Source of the DNA: Siderastrea siderea
Lineage: Eukaryota; Cnidaria; Anthozoa; Scleractinia; Rhizangiidae
DNA: 64,000 bases
Assembly (NCBI GenBank): GCA_964030785.1
Contig: OZ034966.1
Coordinates: 1,248,501 to 1,312,500 of the forward strand
Direction: 5' to 3'
Position numbers and translations under genes: made by a program. Positions 62,455 through 64,000 of this stretch are shown here, piece after piece. The notes beneath the pieces are model-generated. The model was given only the letters and a program-made list of their open reading frames with translations, ran no database searches and was not told the DNA's origin. How positions within the stretch are numbered: position 1 is the stretch's first letter; each line of letters starts with the position of its first letter.

Positions 62455-63770
62455 ACTGGAAAAGTTGAAAATTTACATACTATGTAAATAACATGTAAAT
62501 AACATGTAAAAGGGTAAAAAGATACTGTAAAAAGTAAATTTACATGATTTTTGGACTTTTACATGTTCTCAAAAGATAGTGTAAATATCATGTAAATTTC
62601 GGCATTGAAACATGTAAATATAAAGAAAGATACTGTAAATGTTGTAAGGCAAAAGAACACAGATCATGTAAATAACATGTAAATTTATAAGAGGGAGCCT
62701 GCCGAGATCCTGTAAAGACCATGTAAATTGAAAAAGGGTGGCTGCCAAGATCCTGTAAATGACATTGTAAATACCATGTAAATTGAAAAAAGGGGGCTGT
62801 CGAGACCCTGTAAATACCACGTAAATAAAAAAAGGGGGGCTGTGGAGATCCTGTAAATAACATTGTAAATACCACGTAAATTGAAAAAAGGGGGATGTCG
62901 AGATCCTGTAAATACCACGTAAATTGAAAAAGGGGGGCTTTCGAGACCCTGTAAATACCATGTAAATTAAAAAGAGGGGCTCTCGAGATCCTGTAAATAT
63001 CATGTAAATCGAAAAAGGGGGCTGTCGAGATCCTGTAAATACCGTGTAAACTAATAAAGGGAGGCTGCCCAGATCCTGTAAATACCACGTAAATTGGAAA
63101 AGAGGGGCTCTCGAGATCCTGTAAATGTCATGTAAATCGAAAAAGGGGGGCTGTCAAGACCCTGTAAATATCACGTAAATTGAAAAAGGGGGGCTGTTGA
63201 TATCCTGTAAATATCATGTAAATCGAAAAAGGGGGGCTCTCGAGATCCTGTAAATGTCATGTAAATCGAAAAAGGGGGGCTGTCAAGACCCTTTAAATAT
63301 CATGTAAATTGAAAAAGGGGGGCTATTGATATCCTGTAAATATCATGTAAATCGAAAAAGGGGGGCTGTCAATATCCTGTAAATTAAAAAAGAGGGGCTC
63401 TCGAGATCCTGTAAATATCATGTAAATCGAAAAAGGGGGGCTGTCGAGATCCTGTAAATACCGCGTAAACTAATAAAGGGAGGCTGCCCAGATCCTCTAA
63501 ATACCACGTAAATTGAAAAAGGGGGGCTGTCGATATCCTGTAAATATCATGTAAATCGAAAAAGGGGGGCTGTCAAGATCCTGTAAATGTCATGTAAATC
63601 GAAAAAGGGGGGCTGTCAAGACCCTGTAAATATCATGTAAATTGAAAAAGAGGGGCTGTCGAGATCCTGTAAATACCACGTAAATTAAAAAAGGGGGCTG
63701 TCAAGATCCTGCAAATGCCACGTAAATTGAAATTAAAAGGGAGGGCTGTCAAGATCCTGTAAATAACTTA
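62455..63770 (+). repeat. Minisatellite of about 45-60-bp units
   Basis: More than 25 copies of gatcctgtaaataccatgtaaattgaaaaag-type units with a gggggctgtcga joint. Each unit has two taaat words about 14 bases apart. It lies 50 bp downstream of the host gene stop. Long minus-strand frames within arise only from the repeat register. Confidence 0.95.
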
Positions 63771-64000
63771 TACAGTCCTCAGTAAATAAAAATGTGTAAT
63801 AAAAATACATGAAAACTTTATTGTTTCATTCTGCCCAATTCAATAAAAATTATAATTTGAACTACGTGCTTTCAAAATATTTTCACATCAATATAATAGG
63901 TTTGTTAAATGTATAAATATCCTTTTGTTTCGATTCAAATGGTAATAATTGTTGTTTTTGACCAATTAAGTTATTTTAAAAGATACTACACATTTGTATT
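63771..64000. other. AT-rich end of window, no gene seen
   Basis: No feature beyond AT-rich sequence; two aataaa words near 63785 and 63842 could be polyadenylation signals of either strand's neighbours. Confidence 0.4.

Noticed and set aside
62569..63088. Long minus-strand frames with repeated VFTGSRxPPFF-type residues
   Set aside because: They follow the minisatellite period and exist in several frames; no start context or domain.

Overview
This window looks like a transposon-rich stretch of a cnidarian (probably anthozoan or coral-type) nuclear genome. The evidence is one intron-containing animal gene with a CIDE-N domain at the right, a tRNA-derived SINE, many palindromic MITEs and satellites, and two Polinton/Maverick (adintovirus-like) integrated virus-transposons. 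Assignment to Cnidaria is inference from style, not from a database match.

Layout, outermost to innermost. A long-inverted-repeat (foldback) element, here called C, fills 1-372 and 51241 to about 54504; its two arms face each other and its left end lies outside the window. Polinton B (373-51235) is inserted in C with an ACTTT target duplication. Inside B sit three further insertions. (i) Polinton A (4135-21270) is inserted in B's fibre gene with a perfect 6-bp duplication, ATTTGT. (ii) A 17.2-kb CACTA/EnSpm-like element (27826-45015) is inserted in B's zinc-ribbon gene with a 3-bp duplication, AAG. (iii) A 650-bp foldback MITE (48995-49644) is inserted in B's DNA polymerase. A second copy of that MITE, a 186-bp MITE, a Pack-MULE-like element and a 370-bp satellite lie inside the CACTA element. 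Removing the insertions leaves about 15.9 kb for B, a normal Polinton size.

Polintons A and B carry the same virion module in the same order. On the minus strand are the fibre and packaging ATPase. On the plus strand are a coiled-coil protein, a penton-like minor capsid protein, a small basic protein, the major capsid protein, a pX-like GG-rich protein, an adenovirus-type protease and a zinc-ribbon/PLA2-like protein. Their replication genes are different. A has an intact 1257-aa PolB with a His-Me/zinc insert and an integrase with a chromodomain. B has another PolB lineage (broken, minus strand) and another integrase lineage. Each also has a VLTF3-like late transcription factor, and nearly every gene start has a TATATA motif just upstream of its ATG, suggesting a self-encoded late transcription programme. 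B is heavily decayed; A is younger and carries a few single-base breaks, many in homopolymers, some of which could be assembly errors.

From about 54.5 kb on is host-type DNA: a gene-poor stretch with a perfect 24-bp palindrome and a SINE, then the four-exon CIDE-N gene (59945-62402), then a 1.3-kb minisatellite. The most interesting signals are the terminal hairpins of both Polintons, the shared promoter code, a possible -1 frameshift that makes the protease in both elements, a fibre whose shaft was recently exchanged while its tip was not, and domain reshuffling between the protease and PLA2 genes.
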